Shown: positions 44,103-56,748, counted from the stretch's first letter. The stretch is DNA of 64,000 nt from Zeus faber (GCA_960531495.1 OY482864.1:4275734-4339733); one strand, 5' to 3'. The notes: a model not told the origin generated them from the sequence alone. A program made the numbers and translations.

Positions 44103-45486
44103 ACAGCGACACAGGTTTCTCCCCATTTGAATTATACGCAGGAAGGAAGTTCGAGTGTCCGGCCACGGTGGGTCTAAGGGGGACGCCCCTGGGACCTCAC
44201 CCGCGTGGATCACGCATTGTACTATGGTATCCTAACTGTTCTGGTAGTCTCTCTCTCCTCAAAGATACAGGACCACACTGGAGAGCGGAATCAACCCACT
44301 GTCGGGTAAGGCTGTAAGAGTCTCCGACTGGGTCTGGCTGAAAGGGACCACATCGGGTCACCGAGCACACCTCCCGCGCCGTTCGGCTCGAGGGAAAAGG
44401 GGACACGTGGTATCACTGGAGTCAGTGCGTCGCAGCCTCTAACCCCGACTGCCAACGACCAGATCCTAACAGCACCACGACACCGCCCGACCCCTGAGGC
44501 ACGGGTGGCAGCCGCCGAGTCGGGGCACTCACTGTTAGCTGCAAGGGTGACGTGTTAGTAACCTCTACCCTAGGTCATAGAGGAGCGAGGCGGGACGATG
44601 ACAATCCCCCGCCCAGAACCAGCCTGTCCACCTCGATGGGATCCCAGGCGCTTCCCCTCCTGATTTGTTTATGGTGTGTTTGATTTTTGCGCTGGATTTA
44701 GTTGACCAGGGTTCAAGAGAGAAACATCAAAACAGCGGAGTAAGCACACTTCGCATGAGGTTAAGAGCTAAAACGCTGCGAGATCCAGTATCACACCCAG
44801 GGAGACATTGCTCCTAAGAAATTACTCTGTATTTTTTGTTTACTCTTTATTGTAAATGGTCCAGGTGGTGAGTGAATGCCATCCGCACGTTCAATAATAC
44901 GGATGTTGGTAGGTTTTCCCGCTAAAACAAATAGGGTTTTCCCTACCAATCACTCCTGGTGCCATGCACTGTCATGAATTGTTTATTGTTTGTTTTAAAT
45001 GTCAGTACTATGTTTTATTTACCTTTTCCCTTGATTAATACATATGTTGTTGACTGTTTTAGAGTGACCTCATGTTTGATGAGGTCAAAAGGGGGATTGT
45101 TGGATGTAGTATGGCGCTTAAAATGGCGCCTGTTGGAAATAATATGGCGCTTGCTTAAAATGGCGCCTCTGGTTTGGAAAACAGTTCTTTGTGACCAGTC
45201 GCACACATATTGCTCATGATCTATTGCACGTACACAGTTCTTTGTGATCCATATATCCTTTTGTGACGACTTGCTTAGGGGAGACTTTATAAGGGTTGTC
45301 GTCTTTGTCATCATTGTCTTTTCGTCTTGTTTCGTTGGTCTTGTCATCGTCGAGACTTTACAAACTGACCCTACTGCAGTAGCACCAATTTAAGATGCTT
45401 ATTTTGCATTGCACCCGTCTCCGTCTAATTGAGGAAGCTCCACACATCAACCAACCTGGGAGGGATCCGTTTTCCAGATCCCAACA
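44103..45486 (+). mobile_element. Endogenous retrovirus remnant: pol end and 3' LTR (fossil)
   Basis: A plus-strand fragment near 44110-44500 resembles the C-terminal integrase region of vertebrate retroviruses (DTGFSPFELYAGRKF). A polypurine tract (caaaagggggat, about 45085-45097) is followed by a 389-bp LTR, 45098-45486, which begins TGTTGG and ends CCAACA and has a TATA-like tttataag at 45286-45293. No 5' LTR, gag or recognisable env is seen. The remnant is broken, in several places. It has a gamma/epsilon-like look, but the genus is not certain. Confidence 0.6.
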
Positions 45487-46536
45487 CAATGCACTGTCAC
45501 ATTTGTAAAGAAATGGTCACCAGGACTAATCAGAGAAAAGTCATATATTTCAGTTTACAGCTGAAATAACATGTTTTAGTACACTGTACCTCTTCAAAGG
45601 CTGCATTAAGTGTCATGGAAGCAAATTTGATTTTAAGAAAATTGTGACATGACTTCATGTGGTACATTTGCAACATTTTACACATCTAGCCCCCATAGAC
45701 AATGGCAAATCTAGACCACAATTATAGCCATAACACTGATCCAGTGTTATTGGGTTGACGTCACGTATTGATACATTATCAACAAAGTGGACCCTGCTGC
45801 TGTACCTGGGTAACGAGTTTCGTTCACTCATGTTTTTATCATCTTTGAATGACAATAAACTGAAATGAATTGAATAACTGGCAAATAACAGGAAGCTACT
45901 TTAAAGCTAAACGGAACATGATTGGCTTACGGTTCTGGTTCTCCCTGAATTTGTGATGAGAGAAATACATTTTGCACCAAATCAAATTTATTCATTAGCC
46001 GCCAACTGTGGCCACAGATTCATCTGGGTGATTCATTTGGGTTAAATATTTGGGCGAAATACAGCTAACAACACTGTGGCAAGAGTGTTGTTTTGTGTTT
46101 TAATAACTCCTCCAATTTGCAAAGTCAGACTGCCGTGGCATCATGTCAGCCTTTTGGAGTGATCTGTCCCCCATTACTTGCATTGAACTCTGGATGAAGG
46201 ATGAATGTGACAAGAATGAAATCTACCTACATACCTACAACATGAGTGGGGGAAAAAAGGGCTACAATTCAAAAAATTCAAACTTTTCTTTTAAAACCGT
46301 ATTCAGTGAGAAGTTGTAGGAGATGGGATTTGAACAATCCCCGGGAACCGTGTTAGATGTCAGTGTGTGTGTTTTTTTTTCTATACAGCAGAATAGATGG
46401 GGCATGTAACACTGTTAATTGGAGCCCATGGCCTAGTAATGTTCCACAGCAGCTGTTCTATACATTCTTTGTTGTTTTTACGTAAATGTGTGTTCTCATT
46501 CAAAATGTATATATGATAATTCATTAATTCATATGT
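45487..46536. other. znf518a intron, no gene seen
   Basis: AT-rich. A degenerate LINE-type tail (gaatgacaataaactgaaatgaattgaa) lies at 45848-45876. Confidence 0.5.
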
Positions 46537-46751
46537 GGGGACGGTAGCTCAGGCAGTAGAGCTGGTCGTCTAGTGATCTAAAGGTTGCTGGTTTGATCCC
46601 AGGCTCCTCCTGCTAGCATGCTGTAGTGTCCTTGAGCAAGACACTTAACCCCTAATTGCTCCTGATGGCTGCGTCCGTCGCTGTTTGAATAATTGTAAGT
46701 CGCTTTGGATAAAAGCGTCTGCTAAATGAAATGAAATGTAATGTAATGTAA
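46537..46751 (+). mobile_element. tRNA-derived SINE, family 2
   Basis: Head ggggacggtagctcaggcag (A-box-like) and ggttgctggtttgatccc (B-box-like), a body with cttgagcaagacacttaacc, and a tail taagtcgctttggataaaag followed by (aatgt)n. The structure is a pol III tRNA-type SINE. A reverse copy lies at 56749-56950. Confidence 0.8.
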
Positions 46752-47880
46752 TTAAAATGTTGGTTTGTATTTAAATGAAAATCAAATGCATCCCTTTTAA
46801 CACAGTCATACCTTAAATAACAACACTGAAACTAGTGAGTATAAATATTTCACACATGAAATGGGGATGAGAGACAACAGAAATCCATATGGTCAAAGCA
46901 TTTATACAGTTGACAAGGGCAGGAACGGATGATTATGCAAATGTATCAACTTGTATGCACATAAATCAAATAAGCAAGCTTTAGTTAATAGAAAAGTGTG
47001 AATTCAACACCTTGATCTCTCAAATAGACACTAGTTATCATTCACACCGCTTAAAAAACACGCTTGTTTGGCAGCAGTTCAGCATTAACTCATGCTTCAT
47101 ATGGCTCACTCTCCGTCAACCCCCACGATCAAAGGCAGCCATCTTGGAGAAAATGGCTGCCAGAATGTTATGGCGGATTGATTCCGGAGACATTTCAGGG
47201 TCTTCTGATCATATGTTGAAAAAAAATAATAAACAATTAAATAATAATAACAATTCGGATTTTGAACCAAAAGTGTCTTTCAAACTATGTTTCCCCCCCA
47301 AAAGAAAAGACTAATGAATTAACTCAATTAAATAGTTAAAACTAAAAGGGAAATGACCCGTCTGCTTTAAACCCTAAATTAAGTTAGTATGATGACACAA
47401 ACAACAACAATTTATAAATCTCGGGCTTGGGCTTACGATAGATTTGTCTATCCCATCTCAGGTATGTATAAAGTCCAATGATGGTAATAAAAAGTTACTG
47501 TACTCCCCCAACACTGTCGTTTTTATGTACATCAAAAATAACATTTCTAGTCGCAATAACACCACGTATCTAGGACAATGTGTATGCAGGTGGACGCAAA
47601 TCATTAATTTTGCTGATTGATAAATTCAATCCAAGCACTCCAGCCGAGTTACTAGCCCCTAACAGTCTAGGAACTTTAGGAAAGGCTCCATCGTTCCCAG
47701 AATCAGGGCTTAAAGGGGGCACTTCTGGTGCCTTGGTTGGGAGTAACGACACATTTAGGTCATAGTGTCCCCGCAGTTTCTGAATATTGTGATCCGGCGT
47801 GTGGAGTTTTAATAGCAGTTACACTACAACAAAATAACCCACCCACGCAAATACAGCATAATTTCATAAAAACAAAACGT
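46752..47880. other. znf518a intron 1, upstream part
   Basis: No exon recognised. AT-rich until GC content rises near 47880. Confidence 0.55.
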
Positions 47881-48320
47881 TAACGGGCCGCCCCCTCCGA
47901 GGCGGATTACGCGAACTCCCGTCAAATATGCAACACGGGACAGAGCGGCATGTTTTAACGCGTGCGACGCGCGGTGTTTTACCTTTCTTTTCTCCCTTCA
48001 CTTTCGCAGCTCGGCGATGGCGGCCATGACAGTCTCATCCGGGTATCGGCGCTGGTGGGTCCGGGTGAGCTCGCCTCGAATCGAGGTTCGACAGTGTAGG
48101 GGAGCAAAGCGGACAAATGTGAATTTGCACGTCATAAAAGTCCGAAACGGGTGCTTTTGCTGAACGTCTCTGATCAAACGAGGCCATGTTTTGGAACGCG
48201 GAAAGCCATTGTTACTTCTTTATCGCGAGGCAAGTGTCGTTGTTTTCACAGCACGAGCCCCTTACGTCATGTGCGTGTGCAGGAAGCAGGCTGTGCGTCA
48301 TGAGCTATGGCGGCGTACGC
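47881..48320 (-). promoter_or_regulatory. GC/CpG-rich promoter and noncoding exon 1 of the ZNF518 gene
   Basis: CpG-dense stretch in AT-rich surroundings. On minus, a noncoding exon ends at 47983, just before the donor gtaaaa (47982 downward); its upstream part contains atggccgccatcgccgagct, a YY1-type site (near 48010-48030) often placed just past the start of CpG promoters. It points toward the coding exon. The transcription start is inferred. Confidence 0.6.
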
Positions 48321-48864
48321 CATTTCCTGCGCCCTTCATGCGATGTGTCATGGAACAGCTCTTCTCGGTTATGGAAGAGCTTTGAGACGCAGTCGTGTTT
48401 TCACGCACACACACGAACTGCAAATAATGTGCTCCTTGTAATGGTAGAATGACAAAACAAAACATGCATGTTTTTTTTTTAAATTGTGTTCACTGCTCTT
48501 ATTATTTGATTTATTATTAGATGTTATTTGATGTAAAGTTGGTTGCATTTTAATTATACACATCAAGAAAGAGATAAAGAAAAATAATGGAAATAGGAAA
48601 TGCACATATGTACCCATTCTAAGCAAAGTTGTGCAGCTGACTATGCTAACTAGTTAGCCCAATAAGGGTAGGTGGCACCGTGGCAGTGACGCTAAACTAA
48701 GTACGGATTACAGTATTATGGCTTGACAGAAAAGCATGGTATACAGTAGCGACAGCAGTCCTAATAATAACACTAACACTATGGTATTAGTGTCATTGTT
48801 AGGACTGCTGTCACTATTACTGTTATTATGGCATTACTGTAGTATAGCATTAATAATGGTAGTA

Positions 48865-48865
<1 letters not shown>
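48321..48865. other. Intergenic, no gene seen
   Basis: AT-rich. Contains an imperfect inverted repeat of cagtcctaataataacactaaca around 48755-48815. Confidence 0.5.
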
Positions 48866-48899
<34 letters not shown>

Positions 48900-49883
48900 A
48901 GGGGGAAACCAAAAGGGAATGTTCAGTATGTCTACGTTAACGTTGCCCTATTGTTTTTGACAAATAAACCTCTTGAATCTTGAATCTTGAATCTTTTTGT
49001 TAATGAACAACTGACGTCAGTAGTGTATGGATCTCATGGATCCGCTGCACTCACAGACAATATGGAAAAGAATGTGTATATGGGGCAGTCCCGACATGCC
49101 GTTGTCCAAGTCTGATCCAGATCGGTCCATTATTGTGGAATAATTTAGTAGAAAAAATATATATATTTTATCACCACATGCACAAATGATGGCTCGCACA
49201 GGTCACATGATTTCAATCTAGTGATTGTCAACAACCTGGTCGTCAACAAGATGGAGATGTGACTGCACGTGCAGATGTGATGTCAGACTTTCATGGATGT
49301 CATGGATCTGACAAACCCACACACACACACACACACACACTCTGAATGAAGATGTGTATTCGGGGAAGTTCCAACATGGAGTTGTTTGAGTTTCATCCAG
49401 ATCGGCGGTTCAGTATTGTGGACGGAGTTTGATCAACAATCACTACCTCATCAAGATGGCGCCACACACAGACACAACGGAGTACACAGATCACGTGATA
49501 GGATGTGTGATAGGCTGGTTTTTTTTCGTGCAAAAAACCTGCAGGTATTATGAAACTGACCTTTTGTTTTGATGTAATTTATACTGTATATGGCCTTAAG
49601 AAGACTGAATTAATGTGAAGAAAGCCCTATTTTGATTTGAAGTTTGTGGTGAGTTTGATGTGAGTGTGTTATTTATTTATAGGTTTATAAAATATATTAT
49701 TATTGTGAAGGCAGTTTTATGTTGATTTATAAGGTGCCACAAAATACTTTTGTTCCCCAATAAGGATTAATAATCATTATAAATAATCGTGATCACAATA
49801 TTAGCCATAATCATGCAGCGCTACTTCAGAATGATAACCACCATCAATTGCGGCGTAGGAAACCCACACACAGCCGCAAACAG

Positions 49884-50294
49884 AACAATCTTTAATCGTC
49901 ACACAGCACCACACTACATACAACACATGCACATCCTTTTGGATGGCCGGTGAAATGAGGCCTCTGCATTTAACCCATCCTGGCTTGTCCTTCCTCCAGG
50001 GGGGCAGCCAGGAGCAGTGGGCAGCATTCGTTGACGCGCCCGGGGACCTGGTGATGAGTGTCCATCGCTGGTCAGACGATGATGGGTGCATGTTTTTGGT
50101 GGGGGTCCTTACTGACGTTAGGTGGAGGAAACCCCATGTGAGCACGGGGAGAACATGCAAACTCCACACAGAAAGGCTCCTATTTGGGAGATAACCCGCC
50201 GGAGCACGGTGCCAACAGCGGCCCAGGTGGGAATCAAACCCAGGACCTTCTTGCTGTGAAGCAGCAGTGCAATGCACTGCGCCACCATGCCACA
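49884..50294 (-). mobile_element. SINE family 1 copy (minus) in unit A
   Basis: Reverse copy of the 28566 SINE (ccaggaccttcttgctgtga, caaaaacatgcacccatc in reverse sense). Unit B lacks it: there gctgcaaacaac runs straight into gcccaatcatag. Short ccgcaaaca/ccacaaaca repeats flank the insert. Confidence 0.8.
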
Positions 50295-50556
50295 AACACC
50301 ACCCAATCATAGAATTACACTGTAACCAGGCTGGAATCAATGAACTTCTGCAGTCCAAAACACATCGGAACAGAGAGCCAAAGCACACTTGTCTAGTGAA
50401 CTTTACAGAAGGGCCGACTACCATGGACCCTGTGTATTGTAGCCTGCAGCTATATTTAGGTTAAGTGTTATTTTATTTTCGTTTTTTTAACGACTAGTCC
50501 AATTTTTATATTTTAGTATTTTTGTATGTTATTTTATGCAAACAGCATAAGGGTAC

Positions 50557-50559
<3 letters not shown>

Positions 50560-50620
<61 letters not shown>

Positions 50621-50703
50621 GTCTCTCTCATATACAGTATGTGTGTATGTATGTATGTATGTATGTATGTATGTACTGTATGTATGTATGTATGTATGTA
50701 TGA
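50560..50703. repeat. (CT)n then (GTAT)n microsatellite
   Basis: CT run at 50560-50630 and gtat run at 50640-50700, at the junction of units A and B. Low-complexity frames across it are artefacts. Confidence 0.95.
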
Positions 50704-50707
50704 ATTA

Positions 50708-51869
50708 GGGGGAAACCAAAAGGGAATGTTCAATATGTACGTGAATGTTTTTTGTTTTTTTTTGTTGCCCTATTGTTGTTGTTAATGAACAACTGACATC
50801 ATTCGTGTATGGATCTCATGGATCTCAAGTTTGATCCAGATCAGTCCATTATTGTGGAATAATTTAGTAGAATTTTATTTTTTTTATTTTATCATCACCG
50901 CATGCGCAAATGACAGTTCGCACAGGTCACATGATAGCATTGCAGTCTAATGATTGGTCAACAACCAGGTCTTCAACAAGATAGAGATGTGACTGCACGT
51001 GCAGATGTGATGTCAGACTTTCATGGATGTCATGGATCTGACGAACCCATACACACTCTGAATAAGATGTGAATTCGGGGCAGTTCCAACATGGAGTCAT
51101 TCGAGTTTCATCCAGATCGGCGGTTCAGTATTGTGGATGGAGTTTGATCAACAATCACTACCTCATCAAGATGGCGCCACGCACAGACACAACGGAGTAC
51201 ACAGATCACGTGATAGCACGTGTGATAGGCTGGTTTTTTTCGTGCAAAAAACCTGCAGGTAATATGTAACTGAACTTTTGTTTTGATGTAATTTATACTG
51301 TATATAGCCTTAAGAAGACTGAATTAATGTGATTTGAAGTTTGTACATGTGAGTTTATTTATTTATAGGTTTGTAAAATATATTATAATTGTGTAAGCAG
51401 TTTTAGGTTGATTTAGATGGTGCCACAAAATACTTTTTCCCCCCAATATGGATTAATAATCATTATAAATAATCGTGATCACAATATTGAGTAAAATAGT
51501 CGTGATTATCATTTCAGCCATAATCGTGCAGCCCTACTTCAGAATGATAACCATCGTTAGTTGTGGTGTAGGAAACCCACCCACAGCTGCAAACAACGCC
51601 CAATCATAGAATTACACTGTAACCAGGCTGGAATCCATGAATTTCTGCAGTCACAAAACACATCATAACAGAGAGCCAAAGCACACTTGTCTATTGATTA
51701 TGACAGAAGGGCCGACTACCATGGACTCAACGTATTGCAGCCTGCAGCTATATTTAGGTTAAGTGTTGTTTTATTGTCATTTTTTAATGACTAGTCCAAT
51801 TTTTATATTTTAGTATTTCTGTATGTTATTTCACACAAACAGCATAGGGTACATTTCTCCCTCTCTCTG

Positions 51870-51901
<32 letters not shown>

Positions 51902-51909
51902 ATATACAG

Positions 51910-51970
<61 letters not shown>

Positions 51971-51998
51971 TTGTGTGTGTGTGTATGTATGTATGTAT
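50708..51998 (+). repeat. Tandem 1.3-kb repeat, unit B
   Basis: About 1290 bp, the cleanest copy: starts agggggaaaccaaaagggaa, includes the gatggcgccacgcacagac and aataatcgtgatcacaatat blocks, and ends with (CT)n, catatacagtatg and (GT)n/(GTAT)n. It has no coding potential. Confidence 0.85.
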
Positions 51999-52087
51999 GA
52001 GGGGGAAACCAAAAGGGAATGTTCAATATGTATATGTATGTGATAAATAATCTCTTGAACTTGAACTTGAACTTGAACTTGTCTACG
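51999..52087 (+). repeat. Tandem repeat unit C, left part
   Basis: agggggaaaccaaaagggaa, then an L2-like tail (gtatgtgataaataatctct and (cttgaa)n), then tctacg where the gypsy LTR begins. Confidence 0.8.
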
Positions 52088-54672
52088 TGTCAGGGTTTGC
52101 CCGGGTCCTTCCGGCATCGGCCACTAGATGCCGCCAGTACTGCCTCATTAATGCTGCTTTGTTTCACCTGTTTCTGTTTCTGATTACCCAGACTCATTAT
52201 GTCATATGTTTCACCTGTGTCTCGTTATGTCTTTCCTATTTATACCCTGTCTTTTGTTTCCTTCTGTGCTCAGCCTTGAGTTTTTCTAGACTCCTGACAA
52301 AGCTCTCGTTTCCAAGCCCACAAAGTTCTTACTTGTCTTTTGTCCGTTTTTTGTTTTGAAAAGTTCACTTGTTTTTTGGCGGTTTGTTTTTTGGAGTCCC
52401 CATCTCCGATTTATTTGTGCCTTCCCTTTGTTGTGTGCTTGTACCAAGTAAACCTTTATTTTTGCCACCTCATCTCTGCCTCTGCCTCGTTCTCTGCACC
52501 TGGGTCCACTCAGCATACCACGCGACAGCAAGGCTGAGCCCCAACATGGACCCAGCAGAAAGTCAGCCTCCAGAGATGGAACGCATGCGGGTGGCCCTGA
52601 CGAACCAGGGGACTGCGATTGGCCGTCATGAGCAGGCTCTCCAACAGATCCTGGACAAACTGCAGACCCTCGCCCAGGCCGTCCAGCAGAGCCAGGAACA
52701 GGCTCCACCTATGGCTCCTGCGCCAGCGCTGCCTCCCATGGACTCACGCCCTCCATTTCATCGCGAACCACGACTGCTGGTGCCAGAGAGGTTCAACGTT
52801 AACCCAGGAGGTTGTAGTGGCTTTTTGATGCAATGCTCCCTGGCTTTCGAGCTCCAGCTATCACAGTTCCCCACCCAGCGCTCACGGGTGGCATACATTG
52901 TCACACTACTCACAGGCAAAGCACTCTTCTGGGCCACAGCCATGTCGAACAAGCAAACCCCGGCCTGCTCCAGCTACCAGGCTTTTGCCTAAGAGATGCG
53001 CCGAGTTTTTGACCACCCAGTCAGTGGGAGGGAGGCGTCGACACGTCTACTCCGGCTCCGCCAGGGGGTACAGAGCGTGGCGGATTACGCCATCACATTC
53101 CGCCATCACATTCCGCACCCTCGCAGTGGCGTCTGGATGGAACAGTGAGGCACTCATCGCGTCCTTCCAGGATGGTCTCATTGAGGGTGTCAAGGACGAG
53201 CTGGCATCCCGGGAGGCGCAGGATGACCTGGACACGCTCATTGAAACAGCTATTCGGGTGGACAACCGCCTCCAGGTGAGACAAAGGGAACGCCGTTCTT
53301 CCGCTTCATCACTACCAGCGTGCAGAGCAGTCCTGGGGACGACGTCTCCAGAGCATCTCCGAGCTGTCCCGAGCCCATCTCCAGCATCGATGAAGGAGCC
53401 ATGCAAGTAGGCAGCACACGCTCTCTCAGTCTGAACGTGACAGGCGGATGAGGGAGCGCTGCTGCTTGTACTGTGGGATCCCGGGTCATTTCCATTCTTC
53501 CTGCCCTGAGCTCTCGGGAAAAGCCAACTCTCGTCCAGGGTAGGGAGAACTGTGACGAGGCCAAATTTCTCTCCCGAGCTCGAGGCGACCGGGGTCCTGC
53601 TGACTGCCTCCTTCGCCTGGGGAGATCAACATCACTCCCTACCAAGCTATGGTGGATTCCGGCGCTGCAGGTAGCTTCCTGTATGTGGGGCTAGCAAAAG
53701 CCCTATAGCTCCCTCTGGCACCTCTAGAGCATCCTCTCACGGTGACAGCCCTGGATGAGAGACCACTGGGCTCCAGCAGCGTGTGTCATCTCACCGCCCC
53801 CCTTTGGCTGTCATTGGAGGGAAAACATTCAGAGGTAATCCAGCTCCACCTCATCCACTCTCCTGAATTTCCACTGGTCCTGGGCTACACATGGCTGGCC
53901 CGTCACAACCCACATCTGGATTGGGCCTCCGGGCGTCTCACCAAATGGGGTCCTGCATGCCACACCACCTGTCTTTGTTCCAGTCCATCTTCTCACCCCC
54001 TAGAGTCTCCAGTCCATGTCCAAGCTCCGGCCCCTTCACAAGCCCCAGTCCACTCCAGAGTTCCTGTCCGTGTCCTGGCTCCAGTCCGTATTCAAGTCCT
54101 CATCCATCCCAAGGTTTCACGAGTGCCCAGGTCTTCAGCAAGGGACGGGCCACCACTCTTCCTCCCCATCGGCCGTATGACGGCGCCATCGACCTTCTGC
54201 CTGGCACCTGCCCTCCTCGAGGACGTCTCTTATCTCTCTCTGCCCCTGAGACTACAGCCATGGAGGAGTACATCCGGGAGGCGCTCACCTCAGGTTTCAT
54301 CTGCCCTTCCACTTCCCCGGCGGGCGCAGGAATTTTCTTCGTGGGTAAGAAAGATGGCGGCCTGCGTCCCTGCATTGATTACTGTGGCCTTAACAAGATC
54401 ACGGTCAAGAATTGCTACCCCCTTCCTCTCATGTCCACATCTTTCGAGCAACTGCAAGGCGCCACCATCTTTACCAAACTCGATCTTCGAAACGCATACA
54501 ATCTCGTCCGTGTCCGCGAGGGGGATGAGTGGAAGACCGCCTTCAACACACCCACCGGCCATTATGAATACCTGGTCATGCCTTTTGGGTTGGCCAATGC
54601 TCCCGTTGTCTTCCAAGCCTTTGTAAACGACGTCCTCCGTGAGTTTCTCCATTGCTCCGTGTTCGTCTATAT

Positions 54673-55969
54673 CAGGGGACCGGTAGATCGTGAAGGTAGT
54701 GTGGGTAGATCGCACGCCATTCTAAAAAAATAAAAAAAATAAATCTGCAAGGAAAAGACAAAACCGTGGTCAACTTGATCAGTTCAGTTCAGTAGTGCAA
54801 CTTCTGTCCTCAAAGCTGCAGCGCCATTGATTTGGGGAACTTTCAAAACCTTGCATAAAAGCTGGAGACCCAAGGGAAGGCAGGGAGGGGAGGGGTGTGA
54901 GGAGCGCCCCGACAGTGCGCGCTACACAGAGCAGATTGAAAACTGTCAGTCAGACTTTGACAAATGGTTTCAAGGTGCTTTAATCAAGCCAATCGCTACA
55001 TTTATGTGCTGCCTATTTAGGGAAGATATTGAGGTTGATTCACTCGCATCAAAAATTGCAACACTGTTTCACCTGAACTCGTCTGCAGTGGAGGATGAGA
55101 TGTTGACACTACAGGCTGACATTCAGCTCAAGTCCAGGGCTCATGGACCGTTTTGGAACTTACTCACAGAGGAAAATTACCCAAACATGAGGAAATGTGC
55201 TACCTCATTGATTGCATTATTCGGCTCTACTTATTTATGTGAGTCAGCCTTTTCCCACATGAAGATTATTGAGTCGAAATAGCGTTCCACCATGACGGAT
55301 GATCATTTGGAAGCCTGCTTGAGGCTGGCTACCAGCAGCTACTGTCCGGGCTATGCAACCCTGGCCAGCTCCATTCAGTGCAAGTCATCAGAGTAAGGTA
55401 GAGACCATAAATGTATTTAATGTTATTGTGCCGTAAGGGTTCATACAGGGATGCAAGGTACGCCAACATATATTGTATTTATGAAGTATACTCAGTATAT
55501 TGTAACGCTGGGGTACTGTGTACATGTGTGTTCTGTTGCGTTAATTGAGGGAGGTGTCACTGGTTGGGGATTGGCTGCAGGCTCTGTTCCGGGAGAGAGA
55601 AAAAGGAGGGAAGCAAAGGTGGTGGTTGTGTTTGTTGGTGGTGCGCACGGGGAACGAAGTAGCTGAGAGACACTGCCCCGCATCTATTATTTACCTTGGG
55701 CTAGCCACCCGGTTATTTGTTTTAATCCAGTGCCCTCAACCTCGGGTTAGCTGTACGTCAGTACGTGACTGACAGGAAAATAAATCTGGGCTCAGTGTTT
55801 GAGTTAGCAACTTGGATCTTGTCTCCACGCCTCGTCTGTCAAGCTACCCCGCTAAACGTCACAATATACATATAAATAAATATATTTAACATTTTTTAAT
55901 GAAGGTAGATAATTTTGACCTGGTCATTTTAAAAGTAGCTCGCAAGCCGAAAAAGAGCGTGCACCCCTG
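54673..55969 (+). mobile_element. hAT transposon inside the gypsy element
   Basis: Termini CAGGGG (54673) and CACCCCTG (ending 55969), flanked by an 8-bp target duplication, gtctatat at 54665-54672 and gtctacat at 55970-55977, one mismatch. The frame 54827-55282 encodes a C-terminal hAT dimerisation region (LTEENYPNMRKCATSLIALF; GSTYLCESAFSHMK) and ends at TAG just before RSTMTDDHLEACLRLA, so the coding region is broken there and lacks its N-terminal part. The protein type matches the hAT/Charlie-like group related to GTF2IRD2 and ZBED host proteins. Confidence 0.85.
55501..55863 (+). mobile_element. Solo-LTR-like insert inside the hAT element
   Basis: A 363-bp block that begins TGTAACGCTGGGG and ends CTAAACGTCACA, with AATAAA near 55781, flanked by ATAT on each side (55497-55500 and 55864-55867). 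TG...CA ends, a poly(A) signal near the 3' part and a 4-bp duplication fit a solo LTR fossil. The parent family is not identified. Confidence 0.65.
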
Positions 55970-56748
55970 GTCTACATCGATGACATCCTCATCTTTTCCA
56001 GGACCCTTCCCGAACACATACAGCATGTGAAACAGATCCTTCACCGTCTGCTCGCCAATGGCCTCTATGTGAAACTGGAGAAGAGTGAGTTCCACACCAC
56101 CACCGTTCAGTTCCTGGGGTTTGTCATCACCGAGGGTCACGTCCAGATGGATCCTGCCAAGACCGAAGCCGTCCGTGACTGGCCACCACCCACCTCAGTC
56201 AAAAGGTGCAGCACTTCCTCAGGTTTGCTAACTTTTACAGACGATTCATTCTGAGTTTTAGCACTGTGGCTGCTCCTCTCACCGCCCTCACTAGGACATC
56301 CACAGCCCACTTCGCCTGGACTGCTGAGGCTGATGGGGCGTTCAGAGCTCTCAAAACGCGATTCACCACTGCCCCTGTCCTGGCCACACCAGAGCCTACC
56401 CTACCCTTCGTTGCGGAGGTGGATGCTTCCGATGTAGGAGTGGGAGCCGTTCTGTTCCAAAGGACGCACGACAAAAAGCTCCATCCATGGGTCTTCTTCT
56501 CACGTCGCCTCACCCCAGCGGAGCAAAACTATGACATAGGGAACCGAGAGCTCCTGGCAGTCAAGCTGGCGCTGGAGGAGTGGTGGCACTGGCTGGAGGG
56601 GGCCCAACACCCATTTATTGTCTGGACCGACCACAAGAACCTGACATACTTTCAGGACGCCAAACACCTCAACTCCAGGAAAGCACGATGGGCCCTCTTT
56701 TTCAATCGTTTCAACTTCATCCTGTCATATTGTCCCGGGTCCAAGAAC

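Larger units (their letters stand above)
48866..50707 (+). repeat. Tandem 1.3-kb repeat, unit A (with SINE insertion)
   Basis: Runs from (GT)n and agggggaaaccaaaagggaa (48899) to the (CT)n/(GTAT)n tract ending near 50703. Shares ordered blocks with unit B: gtgtatggatctcatggatc, ggtccattattgtggaataa, aagatggcgccac, cacgtgatag, ttataaataatcgtgatcac, actagtccaatttttatatt. The SINE at 49884-50294 accounts for most of its extra length. Confidence 0.85.

Noticed and set aside
46537-46620. A possible functional tRNA gene at the SINE head
   Set aside because: A and B boxes are present, but the body and (aatgt)n tail identify a SINE, and a second copy exists at 56749.
48186-48452. A divergent plus-strand gene from the CpG-rich promoter
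   Set aside because: The frame is short, has no domain, and no donor or downstream exon could be found. Bidirectional transcription remains possible but is not supported.
48750-48820. A possible regulatory hairpin (cagtcctaataataacactaaca and its inverse)
   Set aside because: AT-rich, simple in sequence and next to a GT tract; it is more likely a slippage product than a selected structure.
50506-52117. Frames rich in Leu-Ser, Arg-Glu or His-Thr
   Set aside because: They translate the CT, GTAT and GT microsatellites only.
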